This document shows, piece by piece, positions 1-6,397 of a DNA stretch of 10,000 nt (its first letter is position 1; every line of letters begins with the position of its first letter). A program made the translations under genes and the position numbers. Under the pieces are notes generated by a model, which ran no database searches, was not told the DNA's origin, and saw only the letters and a program-made list of their open reading frames with translations. This stretch comes from CAZKTS01 sp964555735 (GTDB taxonomy: Bacteria > Actinomycetota > Acidimicrobiia > IMCC26256 > PALSA-555). The DNA lies in NCBI GenBank assembly GCA_964555735.1, contig CAZKTS010000281.1:1-10000 (forward strand), in the 5' to 3' direction.

Positions 1-636
1 CGGGTCGAGGATGAGGCTGAGCAGCTCCTCCTCGGTCTCGCCGAACCCGAGCGCCTTCAGCAGGATCGTGACCGGCTGCTTGCGCTTGCGGTCGATGCGG
101 ACGTAGACGATGTCCTTCTTGTCGACCTCGAACTCGAGCCATGCGCCGCGACCCGGGATCATCTTGGCGTCGACGATGTCCTTCTCGGGCTGGGTCTTGT
201 CCGGGCTGATGTTGAAGTAGACGCCCGGCGACCGGACGAGCTGCGAGACGACGATGCGCTCGGTGCCGTTGATGATGAACGTGCCGCGGTCGGTCATCAT
301 CGGGAAGTCCCCCATGAAGACCGTCTGCTCCTTGATCTCACCCGTCGTCGCGTTCATGAACCGGGCGGTCACGAACAGCGGCCGGGCGTAGGTCATGTCC
401 TTCTCGCGGCACTCGTCCTCCGAGTGCTTCGGCGGGTCGAACACGTGGTCCGCGAGCTCGAGCTTCAGCGTGCCGGTGAAGTCCTCGATCGGCGAGATGT
501 CCGCGAGGACCTCGGCGATGCCCACGTCGACGAAGTGGGCGAAGGACTTGCGCTGGACGGCGATGAGGTCAGGGAGCTCCAGGACCTCGGGGAGCTTGGA
601 GAAGGACAGACGTTCGCGGGACGCGAGGCGAGGCAA
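1..636 (-). CDS. rpoB: RNA polymerase beta subunit, N-terminal 212 residues (partial, runs off window)
   Basis: Catalytic beta subunit of DNA-dependent RNA polymerase. The reading frame is open from position 636 to the window edge and gives 212 residues beginning PRLASRERLSFSKLPEVLEL after the start. It continues through the beta protrusion/lobe-1 segments typical of RpoB: DLIAVQRKSFAHF, FMGDFPMMTDRGTFIINGTE (about residues 105-125), VSQLVRSPGVYF, and the GRGAWLEFE / VRIDRKRK segment (about 160-190). The rifampicin region lies beyond the window. The start is inferred to be TTG at 636-634, because GAGGAG lies five bases upstream (647-642) and the protein begins in the usual place for actinobacterial RpoB; no ATG is available nearby in frame. 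The gene does not directly follow rplL: two metallopeptidase-like genes intervene, and a candidate promoter of its own lies at 749-721. Identity is near certain; the TTG start is likely. Confidence 0.97.
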   Translation of the reverse strand, partial: MPRLASRERLSFSKLPEVLELPDLIAVQRKSFAHFVDVGIAEVLADISPIEDFTGTLKLELADHVFDPPKHSEDECREKDMTYARPLFVTARFMNATTGEIKEQTVFMGDFPMMTDRGTFIINGTERIVVSQLVRSPGVYFNISPDKTQPEKDIVDAKMIPGRGAWLEFEVDKKDIVYVRIDRKRKQPVTILLKALGFGETEEELLSLILDP

Positions 637-720
637 TGAGACTCCTCAGGAAGAAAGGCGCGCGAGGACCAGGGAAAAGAGGTTCAAAAGCGACACGAGC
701 AGGCAGACACGGCTAGAGCA

Positions 721-749
721 ATCCTAGTCAGGCCAGGATCGCCCTGCAA
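721..749 (-). promoter_or_regulatory. Candidate rpoB promoter (-35 TTGCAG, 17-base spacer, -10 TAGGAT)
   Basis: On the minus strand TTGCAG (749-744) is followed by exactly 17 bases and then TAGGAT (726-721). The -10 box fits the actinobacterial TAGRRT pattern for the housekeeping sigma factor; the -35 box matches only TTG of TTGACA. Transcription would begin near 713-714 and leave a leader of about 77 bases before the TTG start. It lies just downstream of a strong hairpin (763-786), the order expected when an upstream unit ends and rpoB restarts. This is inference from motif spacing only. Confidence 0.55.
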
Positions 750-762
750 ACACGCATCTGGA

Positions 763-786
763 GCCAGAGCCCCTCGGGGCCCTGGC
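763..786 (-). terminator. GC-rich hairpin after the metallopeptidase-like pair (possible terminator without U tract)
   Basis: The minus-strand transcript can form an 11-bp stem from GCCAGGGCCCC (786-776) and GGGGCTCTGGC (773-763), with one G-U pair and a nominal two-base GA turn that would open to a tetraloop. It lies about 70 bases after the stop of the preceding gene and just upstream of the rpoB promoter candidate. No run of U follows, so it is a weak or factor-assisted terminator at best; it could also be an RNA-processing or stability element. Confidence 0.45.
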
Positions 787-855
787 CTCTGCCGTGGGGA
801 ACCCTAGGACGGGCCACCACGCGGGTCAAGGATCCGGGAACGCCGATCCGGGCCG

Positions 856-2328
856 TCAGAAGGCCCCGCACGCCTCGGCCGCGCGGGTGGTGACGTCCTG
901 CAGGACCGTCAGCTCGTCGGGGTTCGGCTCCCGGTTCTGGTCGGTGGCGGCCTGGAGGATCGTGAAGACCTGCGGATCGGTGATCACGAGGTCGGCCGAG
1001 CACCGAGCAGCCCCGGGCTCGAACCCTGCCTCGACGGCATCCTGGAAGTTGAAGACCCGCGAGGCGAGGACGCCGCTGAAGGCCCGGTCCCAGGACTCGT
1101 CGGTCGGCTCGGTGACGCCGTCGGTCTGGCACGCGGTGAACGTGACGATGTCGGCCGCACGCGAGATCGCCACCGCCCCGGTCGGCAGCGCCTGCGACCA
1201 GGCCGTGAGCGCCGTCTCGAGCTGCGCAGTGTCGTCGGGCGAATCGCCGGTGACGTTGGCGCGGATGCACACGTCGCCGTCGCGCCGGAAGCTGACGTAC
1301 TGGTCGCCACCCCATCCGGTCACTGCCTCGAGCGCAACGCGGGGATCGAGACGGGTCGCGAGCATCGCGAAGATCGTGACCACGCCCAGCGGCTCGGGGC
1401 CGTACGCCTTCTTCTCTCCCTTCTCGAGCGTGGGAGCCGGTACGGCGACGGGCGGCTGATGCTGGGCGAGCGCGAGAGGGTCGACCAGCAGCTCCTCGGA
1501 CACGGGAGGCTGGGTGAAGGCCTGGTCCCGTCCGGCGGTCCCGCCTTCGGGATCCAACGCCTCGACGTAGCCGGCGCCGATCCCGTAGGCGGCGGTGGAG
1601 AGCGTCTGGAGCGCGTAGGGGACGCCCTCCGGAAGCGGCTGGGCCAAGACCTCGCCGACGGCAGCGCGGAACGCGGCCTGCTCATCCGGCGGGAGAGAGT
1701 CGAGATAGGCGGTCTGCACCGCAGTGGCGTCACCCTCGACGAGCGCGACGAGCGCGAACTCCTCGCTCGCGTCTTTCGTGTCGTCGTGGAGCGCGTCGAG
1801 GTCGAAGTGCTGGTCCTGCAGCGCGTGCGTGAGCTCGTGCACGATCGTCGTCCGGACCAGGATGTCGGACGTGTCGTTGCCGCGGACGAACAGCTCCTCG
1901 GTCTCGGAGTCGTAGAAGCCGGCCACCCCGTAGTCGGCCAGATCCTCGGCAGCCTGGCGAGGATCGATCTCCTGGGCGGTGAGACCCAGGGCGAGCAGCT
2001 CCCCGGCGACCTGGCGCTCGCGGGCGCGCTCCTCCTTGGTCATCGACTGCTCGGCCGTCCGCAGCGCCTTCTCGAACGCCGCGTCGTCGAGGAACTTCAC
2101 GGGGACGGGGTGGTCGAACTTCAGCCCGCGTGCACCTTCGACGAGCGCGACGTACGGAGCAACGCGCTCGTCCCACGCCTTCGGCGCGGGCTTCACCTTG
2201 GTGTCCTTTTGATCATCCGCGTCGGCGCCTGGCGCGGCAAATGCGACGGCGGGCACACCCGCCAGCGCGATCGCAGTCGTCGCGAGCACCATGAGGAACC
2301 GCCCGATCGTGCCCCGCCCTGTCGTCAC
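856..2328 (-). CDS. Secreted HExxH zinc-metallopeptidase-like protein, copy 1 (490 aa)
   Basis: Predicted exported protein; natural substrate unknown. The start is taken as GTG at 2328, 16 bases after the upstream stop, because GGAG sits six bases before it. An in-frame ATG at 2292 is the alternative; an ATG further upstream at 2430 would overlap the neighbour. The N-terminus (GRGTIGRFLMV followed by a hydrophobic run to AVAFA, cleavage about residue 31) is a standard signal peptide without a lipobox. The core VHELTHALQDQH has H164, E165 and H168, the zinc-binding/catalytic HExxH of zincin peptidases. An EGDA motif at 198-201 is a plausible third ligand (gluzincin style, inference). A GWGGD segment follows around 338-342. 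Four cysteines (354, 400, 443, 487) have counterparts in copy 2 and suggest two disulfides outside the cytoplasm. I cannot assign a named family with confidence; protease activity is inferred from the motif only. It is probably co-transcribed with copy 2. Confidence 0.82.
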   Translation of the reverse strand: MTTGRGTIGRFLMVLATTAIALAGVPAVAFAAPGADADDQKDTKVKPAPKAWDERVAPYVALVEGARGLKFDHPVPVKFLDDAAFEKALRTAEQSMTKEERARERQVAGELLALGLTAQEIDPRQAAEDLADYGVAGFYDSETEELFVRGNDTSDILVRTTIVHELTHALQDQHFDLDALHDDTKDASEEFALVALVEGDATAVQTAYLDSLPPDEQAAFRAAVGEVLAQPLPEGVPYALQTLSTAAYGIGAGYVEALDPEGGTAGRDQAFTQPPVSEELLVDPLALAQHQPPVAVPAPTLEKGEKKAYGPEPLGVVTIFAMLATRLDPRVALEAVTGWGGDQYVSFRRDGDVCIRANVTGDSPDDTAQLETALTAWSQALPTGAVAISRAADIVTFTACQTDGVTEPTDESWDRAFSGVLASRVFNFQDAVEAGFEPGAARCSADLVITDPQVFTILQAATDQNREPNPDELTVLQDVTTRAAEACGAF

Positions 2329-2344
2329 GATGTGCTCCGTCCCG

Positions 2345-3799
2345 TCAGGCGCCGCACGAGTCGGCGCCGGCTTGGAAGATGTCCTCGAGCTGCGCGTACT
2401 CATCGTCGGTGGGCTCGCGGTCCTCGGCAAAGGCCGCCTCGTAGATGGCGATGGCGCCGGGGTCGGTGCTGATGAAGTCGCCGACGCACTCGGCGGTTCC
2501 CAGCGGGAGCCCAGCGTCCTGGATCTCCTGGATCGCGTAGATGCGCCCCGCGAGCACGTTGTAGAAGACCTGGTCGAAGGTCTCCATCGTCGGTTCGGTC
2601 ACGCCCTCTGCCTCGCAGGCGGTGAACGTGACGATGTCGTCGGCGCGGCTCACCTCGACCGCGCCCGCAGGCATGGTCTGACCCCAGGCGGTGATGGCCT
2701 GCTCGAGCTCGTCCGTGTCCGATGCGGTGTCCCCGGTGACGTTCGTGCGCACACAGGCGCTGCCGTCGCGCTCGAACCCGAGGTAGCGGTCGCCACCCCA
2801 GCCCGTGACCGCCTGCAGCGCCGTCCGAGCGTCGAGCCGGGTCGCCAGCATGAGGTAGAGGGTGAGGACGCCGAACTGCTCCGGGTCGTACGCCTTCTTC
2901 TCGCCCTTGGCGAGCTTCGGCGCGGGGACGTCCTTCGCCGGTTGACGCTGGTTGAGCGCGACCGGGTCGATCAGGAGCTCCTCGGTGAGAGGCGGGTTCT
3001 CGAACGCCTTGTCGCGGTTCGTGGTGCCGCCGTCGGGGTCCAGCGCGCTCAGGTACGGCTCGCCGAGCACGTACGGAGCAGACGAGAAGATGTCGAGCGC
3101 GTACGGGACGTCCTCGGGGAACTGGCTCTCCTCGTCCGAGGTCTCGACGCCGCTGCCGTAGTACTCGTCTTGCTGCTCCGGCGTGAGGGTCTCGAGGTAC
3201 GCGGACTCGACGGCGGTCGCGTCTCCCTCCACGAGGAAGTCGACCGCCAGCGCCTCACTGCCCTCCTCGGCGTCCTCGTACAGGGCGTCGATGTCCCAGT
3301 GCTGGTCCTGGAGCGCGTGGGTGAGCTCGTGGACGATCGTCACCTTGACGTCGACCGCGTCGGTGTCGGTGCCCCGGACCACGAGCTCCTCGGTCTCGGA
3401 GTCGTAGAAGCCGACGGTCCCGAACGCGTCGAGGTCTTCGCCGGCCTGATCGAGGTCGACGCTCTTCTCGGCCAAGCCGAGCGCGACGAGCTCGCCGGCC
3501 AACTGCTCGTTGAAGGCCTCGTCCTCGGCGCTGAGCTCCTCGTCACCCGCGTTGAGGGCCTTCTCGAACGCCTTGTCCTCGAGGAACCGGACCTTGACCG
3601 GGTGGTCGAACTTCCGACCGCGAGTGTCCTCGACGAACGCGACGTACGGGGCCACCCGCTCGTCCCACTCCTTGGGCGGCTTCGTCGCCTTGGAGCCACC
3701 GTCCTGCCCGGCCGACACCCCGGCGCCAGCCGCCGCCGGTACGCCCGCGATCACCAACGCTGCCGCGACCACCGCCGCGACGATCCGTCCGACCCGCAC
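2345..3799 (-). CDS. Secreted HExxH zinc-metallopeptidase-like protein, copy 2 (484 aa)
   Basis: Tandem paralogue of the downstream gene; predicted exported putative zinc metallopeptidase of unknown substrate. The GTG at 3799 is chosen because it gives a compact signal peptide (RVGR, then a long Ala/Val stretch to about residue 30). A GTG at 3826 is the alternative and would add nine residues; neither has a convincing ribosome binding site. The central motif TIVHELTHALQDQH places H157, E158 and H161 as zinc ligands/catalytic base, with EGDA at 191-194 as the likely third-ligand region. GWGGD is at 333-337, and cysteines at 349, 395, 437 and 482 match those of copy 1. In a 40-residue block ahead of the motif (K43 to L82) the two copies are identical at 31 positions. 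The gene follows rplL after 68 bases holding a perfect hairpin, so ribosomal-operon read-through may drive it. Orthologous neighbours would show whether the site is lineage-typical. Confidence 0.82.
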   Translation of the reverse strand: MRVGRIVAAVVAAALVIAGVPAAAGAGVSAGQDGGSKATKPPKEWDERVAPYVAFVEDTRGRKFDHPVKVRFLEDKAFEKALNAGDEELSAEDEAFNEQLAGELVALGLAEKSVDLDQAGEDLDAFGTVGFYDSETEELVVRGTDTDAVDVKVTIVHELTHALQDQHWDIDALYEDAEEGSEALAVDFLVEGDATAVESAYLETLTPEQQDEYYGSGVETSDEESQFPEDVPYALDIFSSAPYVLGEPYLSALDPDGGTTNRDKAFENPPLTEELLIDPVALNQRQPAKDVPAPKLAKGEKKAYDPEQFGVLTLYLMLATRLDARTALQAVTGWGGDRYLGFERDGSACVRTNVTGDTASDTDELEQAITAWGQTMPAGAVEVSRADDIVTFTACEAEGVTEPTMETFDQVFYNVLAGRIYAIQEIQDAGLPLGTAECVGDFISTDPGAIAIYEAAFAEDREPTDDEYAQLEDIFQAGADSCGA

Positions 3800-3829
3800 T
3801 GCCCACCCGCCCTCGTGTGATCCCACCGG

Positions 3830-3857
3830 CCTCTCGGGGCCGCCCAGCCCCGAGAGG
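3830..3857 (-). terminator. Perfect 11-bp inverted repeat after rplL (terminator or attenuator candidate)
   Basis: CCTCTCGGGGC (3830-3840) and GCCCCGAGAGG (3847-3857) are exact reverse complements around a six-base loop. On the minus strand the hairpin begins ten bases after the rplL stop codon and ends 30 bases before the start of the metallopeptidase-like gene. No U run follows. It would be well placed to reduce, rather than abolish, read-through from the abundant rplJL message into the peptidase pair, or to protect the 3' end of the rplL message; both are inferences. Confidence 0.6.
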
Positions 3858-3867
3858 GTAGCTGGGG

Positions 3868-4260
3868 CTACTTGACCTCGACGGTCGCGCCGGCCTCTTC
3901 GAGCTGGGCCTTCGCCTTGTCGGCGTCTTCCTTCGAGACCTTCTCGAGCACGGGCTTCGGTGCGCTGTCGACCAGGTCCTTGGCTTCCTTCAGCCCGAGG
4001 CTCGTGAGCGTCCGGACCTCCTTGATGACCTGGATCTTCTTGTCGCCCGCGGCCGCGAGGATGACGTCGAACTCGTCCTTCTCCTCGGCGCCGGCCGCGG
4101 CCTCGCCGCCACCGGCTGCAGCCGGACCCGCCGCCACGGCGACCGGGGCGGCCGCGGTGACGTCGAACTCCTCCTCGAAGGCCTTCAGGAACTCGTTCAG
4201 CTCCAGGACGGTCATGTTCTTGAAGACGTCCAGCAGCTCTTCGGTGGTCATGGTCGCCAT
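3868..4260 (-). CDS. rplL: 50S ribosomal protein L7/L12 (130 aa)
   Basis: Stalk protein of the large ribosomal subunit; dimers bind the C-terminal helix of L10 and recruit translational GTPases. The 130-residue length is normal. The N-terminal dimerisation helices (TTEELLDVFKNMTVLELNEF, residues 5-24) are followed by a flexible Ala/Gly-rich hinge (about 35-58). The globular C-terminal domain (about 60-130) contains the conserved KKIQVIKEVRTLTSLGLKEA block and ends ATVEVK. The ATG at 4260 is preferred over one at 4251 because GAGGAG lies eight bases upstream of the first. It overlaps the rplJ stop by one base (TGATG), indicating translational coupling with rplJ, as expected for proteins needed in one stalk complex. 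The stop is TAG. Confidence 0.97.
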   Translation of the reverse strand: MATMTTEELLDVFKNMTVLELNEFLKAFEEEFDVTAAAPVAVAAGPAAAGGGEAAAGAEEKDEFDVILAAAGDKKIQVIKEVRTLTSLGLKEAKDLVDSAPKPVLEKVSKEDADKAKAQLEEAGATVEVK

Positions 4261-4949
4261 CAGGCACTCTCCTCGTTGCTCTCGGTCTCGTCGCTCGCGG
4301 CCGCCTCGGCCGGAGCACTCTCGGTCTCGTCGGAGGCCGCGGCCGCGGGGGCCTCGGTCTCGGTGTCGGTCGTGTCAGCGGCCGGTGCGTCCGCCTCGGG
4401 CTCCGCGGCCGGCTCCTCGAGCGCCTCGCCGCCCTTTACCCGCTGGTCGACGTAGGCCTTGAGGCCGTACGCGAAGCTCCGGGTGAAGGCCGAGAACAGG
4501 CCGGCGGCCTTGTTCATCGGCGCCTGGAAGCCGCCCGCGAGCTTGGCGAGGAGCACCTCTCGGGGCTCCACGTCGGCGAGAGCCGCGATCTCGGCCGGCG
4601 TCAGGATCCGCGGGCCGAGCAGCCCGCCCTTGATCACCAGCGCATCGTTGCCCTTGCCGAAGTCGCGCAGCGCCTTCGCCGCGACGACGGCGTCGCCCTT
4701 GACGAAGGCGATGGCCGTCGGGCCGAGGAGCAGGGGCACGAGCTCGTCGAGGCCGGCTTCCTGTACGGCCCGCCGAGCGAGGGTGTTCTTGAACACCTTG
4801 TACTCGGTGCCCGCCGGGCGCAGCGCGCCCCGGAGGTCCGCGAGCTCGGAGACGGTGAGGCCGCGGTACTCGGTGAGGACGGCGGCGTCCGACTCGCTGA
4901 GTTTGGTGCGGATCTCTTCGACGACCGCAGTCTTCTCGGGTCTGGCCAT
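4260..4949 (-). CDS. rplJ: 50S ribosomal protein L10 with an acidic C-terminal extension (229 aa)
   Basis: Base of the ribosomal stalk; binds 23S rRNA and carries L7/L12 dimers. It typically represses its own operon by binding the mRNA leader. The start ATG at 4949 gives MARPEKTAVVEEIRTKL, the usual L10 beginning, with GGGAG a few bases upstream; the frame is open further upstream but that segment lies in the leader. The conserved core covers residues 1-172, including YRGLTVSELADLR (28-40) and FKNTLARRA (53-61), and ends at the L7/L12-binding region. L10 is commonly about 165-180 residues; here residues 174-229 are an extra tail of Ala, Glu, Asp, Thr and Ser with no Lys or Arg, containing SDETES twice (206-211 and 219-224). 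The tail is likely disordered. It overlaps rplL by one base. Confidence 0.97.
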   Translation of the reverse strand: MARPEKTAVVEEIRTKLSESDAAVLTEYRGLTVSELADLRGALRPAGTEYKVFKNTLARRAVQEAGLDELVPLLLGPTAIAFVKGDAVVAAKALRDFGKGNDALVIKGGLLGPRILTPAEIAALADVEPREVLLAKLAGGFQAPMNKAAGLFSAFTRSFAYGLKAYVDQRVKGGEALEEPAAEPEADAPAADTTDTETEAPAAAASDETESAPAEAAASDETESNEESA

Positions 4950-5113
4950 GTCGCTCCCATGGAACGAGAAACGGGGTGCCTCAGACACGCGAGGACACCC
5001 CGTCGAGCTCCAGGGAATCGCCTCGTCCGGCGGGCGAGAAGCCCATTACCTCGCACGTTGGTGCGAGACCGAAGGTCTGTGGCGCGGATGAACTTGTGAA
5101 GGAGGAGAAATTA
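4950..5113 (-). promoter_or_regulatory. Ribosomal protein L10 leader-like region (rplJL autoregulation)
   Basis: The 164 bases between rplA and rplJ fold into several hairpins on the transcript. They are AGACC/GGTCT with a three-base loop (5066-5078), TCGCAC/GTGCGA with a four-base loop (5051-5066), GGGC/GCCC with a five-base loop (5032-5044), and the attenuator at 4972-5002. A cluster of short adjacent hairpins followed by an attenuator directly upstream of rplJ is the layout of the known L10 leader RNA, which binds L10(L12)4 and represses rplJL. The match is by architecture and position; I have not scored it against the family model. Confidence 0.6.
4961..5002 (-). terminator. Attenuator-type hairpin with partial U tract before rplJ
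   Basis: The minus strand reads CGGGGTG, a bulged T, CCTC, an eight-base loop, GAGG, CACCCCG (5002 down to 4972), then TTTCTCGTTCC (4971-4961). That is an 11-bp stem with one bulge followed by a U-rich tail, ending 12 bases before the rplJ start codon. A terminator so close to rplJ fits transcription attenuation by the L10-L12 complex as described for L10 leaders in Gram-positive bacteria. The same hairpin could instead influence access to the ribosome binding site. Confidence 0.6.
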
Positions 5114-5836
5114 CTACGAGGCCGCGGCTTCCTGCGAATCCTCGAGGTGCAGGAAGGCCGGGTCGATCTTCACGCCCGGGCCCATGGTGGATGACGCGGT
5201 GATCGAGCGCACGTACTTGCCCTTCGCCGCGGCCGGCTTGGCGCGCAGGATCTCGTCCAGCACGGCGTGGTAGTCCTCGAGGAGCTGCTGGGCCTCGAAG
5301 CTCGCCTTGCCGATCGGCACCTGCACGTTGCCGTAGCGGTCGGTGCGGTACTCGACCTTGCCGGCCTTGAACTCCGACACCGCTTTGCCGATGTCGTTGG
5401 TGACCGTGCCGGTCTTCGGGTTGGGCATGAGACCGCGCGGGCCGAGCGTCCGGCCGAGCTTGCCCACCTGGCCCATGAGGTCCGGGGTCGCGATCGCGAC
5501 ATCGAAGTCGAGGAAGCCGCCCTCGACCCGGGTCACCAGGTCGTCGGCGCCGACCACATCGGCCCCCGCGCTCTCGGCCTCCCGGGCCTGGTCGCCCTGG
5601 GCGAACACCGCGACCCGGACCGTCTTGCCGGTGCCGTGGGGCATCGAGACCGTGCCGCGGATCATCTGGTCGGCCTTGCGGGGATCGACACCGAGGCGGA
5701 TGGCGACGTCGACGGTCTCGTCGAACTTCTTGCCCGCCAGCGACTTCACCAGCTCGAGCGCCTCCGCCGGCGGGTACAGCCGGTCCCGGTCGAAGCGCTT
5801 CGTCGCGTCGTCGTATGCCTTGCCGTGCTTCGTCAT
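5114..5836 (-). CDS. rplA: 50S ribosomal protein L1 (240 aa)
   Basis: Builds the L1 stalk at the E site of the large subunit and, in many bacteria, represses translation of the rplKA message. The 240 residues match the family length. Visible hallmarks are the N-terminal MTKHGKAYDDA region, ETVDVAIRLGVDPRKADQMI (about 40-59), GTVSMPHGTGKTVRVAVFA (about 61-79), the LGRTLGPRGLMPNPKTGTVT block (about 128-147) and the C-terminal STMGPGVKIDP. The start ATG at 5836 has GGAG eight bases upstream. It ends with tandem stops TAG TAA. A 113-base gap with a large hairpin separates it from rplK, whereas these two genes are often close together. Confidence 0.97.
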   Translation of the reverse strand: MTKHGKAYDDATKRFDRDRLYPPAEALELVKSLAGKKFDETVDVAIRLGVDPRKADQMIRGTVSMPHGTGKTVRVAVFAQGDQAREAESAGADVVGADDLVTRVEGGFLDFDVAIATPDLMGQVGKLGRTLGPRGLMPNPKTGTVTNDIGKAVSEFKAGKVEYRTDRYGNVQVPIGKASFEAQQLLEDYHAVLDEILRAKPAAAKGKYVRSITASSTMGPGVKIDPAFLHLEDSQEAAAS

Positions 5837-5902
5837 CTCTTCCGCTCCTGGGCGTCCCTCGGGGCAGCGATTCCGGCGGCGAGGTCCTCCACCGGGCTGT
5901 TC

Positions 5903-5941
5903 GGAGAGCGTCGCCTACCAGATCGGTAGGGGACGCTCTCC
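5903..5941 (-). other. Large intercistronic hairpin between rplK and rplA
   Basis: GGAGAGCGTC (5903-5912) and GACGCTCTCC (5932-5941) are exact reverse complements. Inside them, after a single mismatch, CCTACC (5914-5919) pairs with GGTAGG (5925-5930), leaving a five-base loop. The result is 16 base pairs with one 1x1 mismatch, starting eight bases after the rplK stop. No U run follows on the minus strand, so a classical terminator is unlikely. A processing site, a stability element, or a control point for the L11:L1 ratio are possible roles. Confidence 0.6.
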
Positions 5942-5949
5942 AGATCGAG

Positions 5950-6378
5950 TCAGTCGACGACCTTGATGCCCATCGAGCGGGCGGTGCCGGCCACCTGCGC
6001 CATGGCGCCGTCGATGTCGACCGCGTTGAGGTCGGGCATCTTGGTCTCGGCGATCTGGCGAACCTGCGCGCTCGTCACCTGGCCGGCGACGTCGGTGCGC
6101 ACGTTCTGCGCACCCTTCTCGATGCCCGCCGCCTGGCGGAGCAGGAAGGGTGTCGGCGGCGTCTTGGTGATGAAGCTGAACGACCGGTCCTCGAAGATCG
6201 AGATCTCGACCGGAACCACCATCCCGCGCTGGTTCTCCGTCTCGGCGTTGTACGCCTTGCAGAAGTCCATGATGTTGATGCCGTGCGGGCCGAGCGCCGT
6301 CCCGACCGGCGGGGCCGGCGTCGCCTGCCCTGCCTGGATCTGGATCTTGACGACCGCGGCAAGCTTCTTCTTGGCCAT
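5950..6378 (-). CDS. rplK: 50S ribosomal protein L11 (142 aa)
   Basis: Binds the GTPase-associated centre of 23S rRNA (with L10-L12) and is the target region of thiopeptide antibiotics. The 142 residues equal the family length. The start ATG at 6378 gives MAKKKLAAVVKIQIQAGQAT; GAGAGG lies eight bases upstream. The hinge region reads PPVGTALGPHGINIMDFCKA (23-42), followed by the conserved EDRSFSFITKTPPTPFLL and a C-terminal RNA-binding domain ending GTARSMGIKVVD. Residue 27 is Thr where the common L11 motif PPVGPALG has Pro. Upstream, a 127-base gap after nusG holds a 10-bp hairpin; downstream, another large hairpin precedes rplA. Confidence 0.97.
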   Translation of the reverse strand: MAKKKLAAVVKIQIQAGQATPAPPVGTALGPHGINIMDFCKAYNAETENQRGMVVPVEISIFEDRSFSFITKTPPTPFLLRQAAGIEKGAQNVRTDVAGQVTSAQVRQIAETKMPDLNAVDIDGAMAQVAGTARSMGIKVVD

Positions 6379-6397
6379 CTCTCTTGCCTCTCTCGCT

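Noticed and set aside
831..852. Direct repeat GATCCGGG twice, 14 bases apart
   Set aside because: Only eight bases, in a GC-rich gap, with no associated element; likely chance.
728..1315. Minus-strand open frame overlapping the end of the first metallopeptidase-like gene
   Set aside because: It is an alternative frame of the peptidase gene with a low-complexity Arg/Gly translation.
2291..3820. Long plus-strand open frame (509 codons) opposite the metallopeptidase-like genes
   Set aside because: It is antisense to two genes with clear motifs and signal peptides; its translation is low-complexity Arg/Leu/Val/Gly/Asp with no recognisable domain. GC-rich third positions commonly keep antisense frames open.
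2345..4318. Minus-strand frame extending the second metallopeptidase upstream through rplL (657 codons)
   Set aside because: The upstream part is an out-of-frame Arg/Gly-rich reading of rplL; the signal peptide and GTG at 3799 mark the real start.
5091..5113. Strong plus-strand AAGGAGG ribosome-site look-alike
   Set aside because: No usable start codon or coding frame follows on the plus strand; the region is the start of the minus-strand rplJ leader.
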